A DNA stretch of 64,000 nucleotides from Synchiropus splendidus (taxonomy: Eukaryota > Chordata > Actinopteri > Syngnathiformes > Callionymidae): assembly GCF_027744825.2 (NCBI RefSeq), contig NC_071342.1, positions 9,443,501 to 9,507,500 of the forward strand, written 5' to 3'. The position numbers were made by a program, and so were the translations under genes. Under the pieces are notes generated by a model, which did no database searches, was not told the origin of the DNA, and was given only the letters and a program-made list of their open reading frames with translations. Shown in pieces: positions 63,371 to 64,000 of the stretch. Position 1 is the first letter of the stretch; each line of letters starts with the position of its first letter.

Positions 63371-64000
63371 GGATCAGTTCAGCATCAGCACAACTTTGGA
63401 GAGGATAAAAGTTTGCTCTCGGTATATTTCAGCAAAGCGCCTGATTAAACTCCGAGAGCAGATAAAAGCATGAAATATAGATAAGCTGGAACCGCTGCTG
63501 ATGGCTCTGCAGCCCATGCGGCGGGAGACAGTGATGTCTTGTCCTCTGCCCGGCTGTGAATGTTTAATGCAAGCGCCAAGATAAAAAACATGCTGCCTCA
63601 CAAGCCGTGATTAAGACTGAATGGTCTGCCAGCAGGGCGACGTAAAAAAAAAGTCTCAAACTTTCCATGAAAAGCTGGCATTATTGCGACGCTTCAGACG
63701 CTCGGAGCCCTTTCCAGGACTGAGGGATTGGAGCTTTAACAGCACTGGTGGCATGACAGACGGGGTCTCTCCCTGTTCTCGCCAGTGGAAGCCACGGCTG
63801 TAATTCTGACTCTTACGGTCTTTTACGACTCCCTCTGCTCATTTCTCTGGAATATGAAAACATCAGCATATGGCCGCCGACAGCACTGAGGCTAAAGAGT
63901 CAATTTCCCTTAAGCAACATTGGGACAGGGGTGACATTCACTTTCGTACTGCCCCCTTGGCTCTGGACAGAGAAACGTGACAGAGATACGGCGTGGACAG
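63371..64000. promoter_or_regulatory. Candidate conserved non-coding element, island P, to window edge
   Basis: Even composition with CGCCTGATTAAACTCCG, GGCATTATTGCGACG, GTTTAATGCAAGC and CCGTGATTAAGAC. No coding pattern. It continues to the right edge, so its end is unknown. Confidence 0.25.

Overview
The window looks like teleost fish genomic DNA, probably percomorph. It has spliced genes, long non-coding deserts, AT/CA microsatellites, tRNA-derived SINE-like copies, a hAT-type MITE with an intact target-site duplication, and an RTE-type LINE remnant. Three protein-coding genes can be supported by reading. All other long open frames look like shadows, repeats or chance frames. Gene names rest on recognised family motifs, not on database searches.

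Left part (1-7780, minus strand): the ectodomain half of an interferon-gamma receptor 1-like class II cytokine receptor (ifngr1, teleost CRFB13/17 type). Five exons and the first 12 bases of a sixth can be joined in the class II intron phases 1-2-1-0-1. Exon 6, which should carry the transmembrane helix, begins at base 12, so the rest of the gene lies outside the window. Intron 3 is best read as a GC-AG intron. The 5.9-kb intron 1 is full of decayed repeats.

Middle (7781-28400): an intergenic stretch with AT palindromes, then a one-coding-exon secreted protein (11233-11991, plus) that matches the vertebrate C21orf62/EPCIP family, then about 16 kb of desert. In the desert, repeat-free, TAAT-rich islands near 12.8-13.5, 14.5-14.85, 20.0-20.65, 21.75-22.15 and 24.7-25.1 kb look like conserved non-coding elements.

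Right part (28400-64000): the intronless bHLH gene olig3 (28760-29578, plus), with a TATA box, a GA-rich leader and a 3' UTR ending at an AATAAA. After it come 34 kb without a recognisable gene. The most enhancer-like island starts about 1.2 kb past the olig3 polyadenylation signal (31.2-31.9 kb), with further candidates to the right edge. Mobile-element remnants sit between the islands: a Tc1-like MITE, SINE copies, a 120-bp-stem inverted repeat, the hAT MITE and a LINE.

Functionally this is a developmental regulator (Olig3, dorsal neural progenitor fate) in a regulatory desert, next to an immune receptor. The neighbours are notable. In mammals, as I recall, IFNGR1 lies near OLIG3 on one chromosome, while C21orf62 lies beside OLIG2/OLIG1 on another together with IFNGR2, so this locus combines markers of both paralogous regions. 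I see no new enzymatic, defence or mobile system. The observations most worth testing are the GC-AG splice site, the mixed synteny, the octamer-rich candidate enhancers and several long perfect palindromes.
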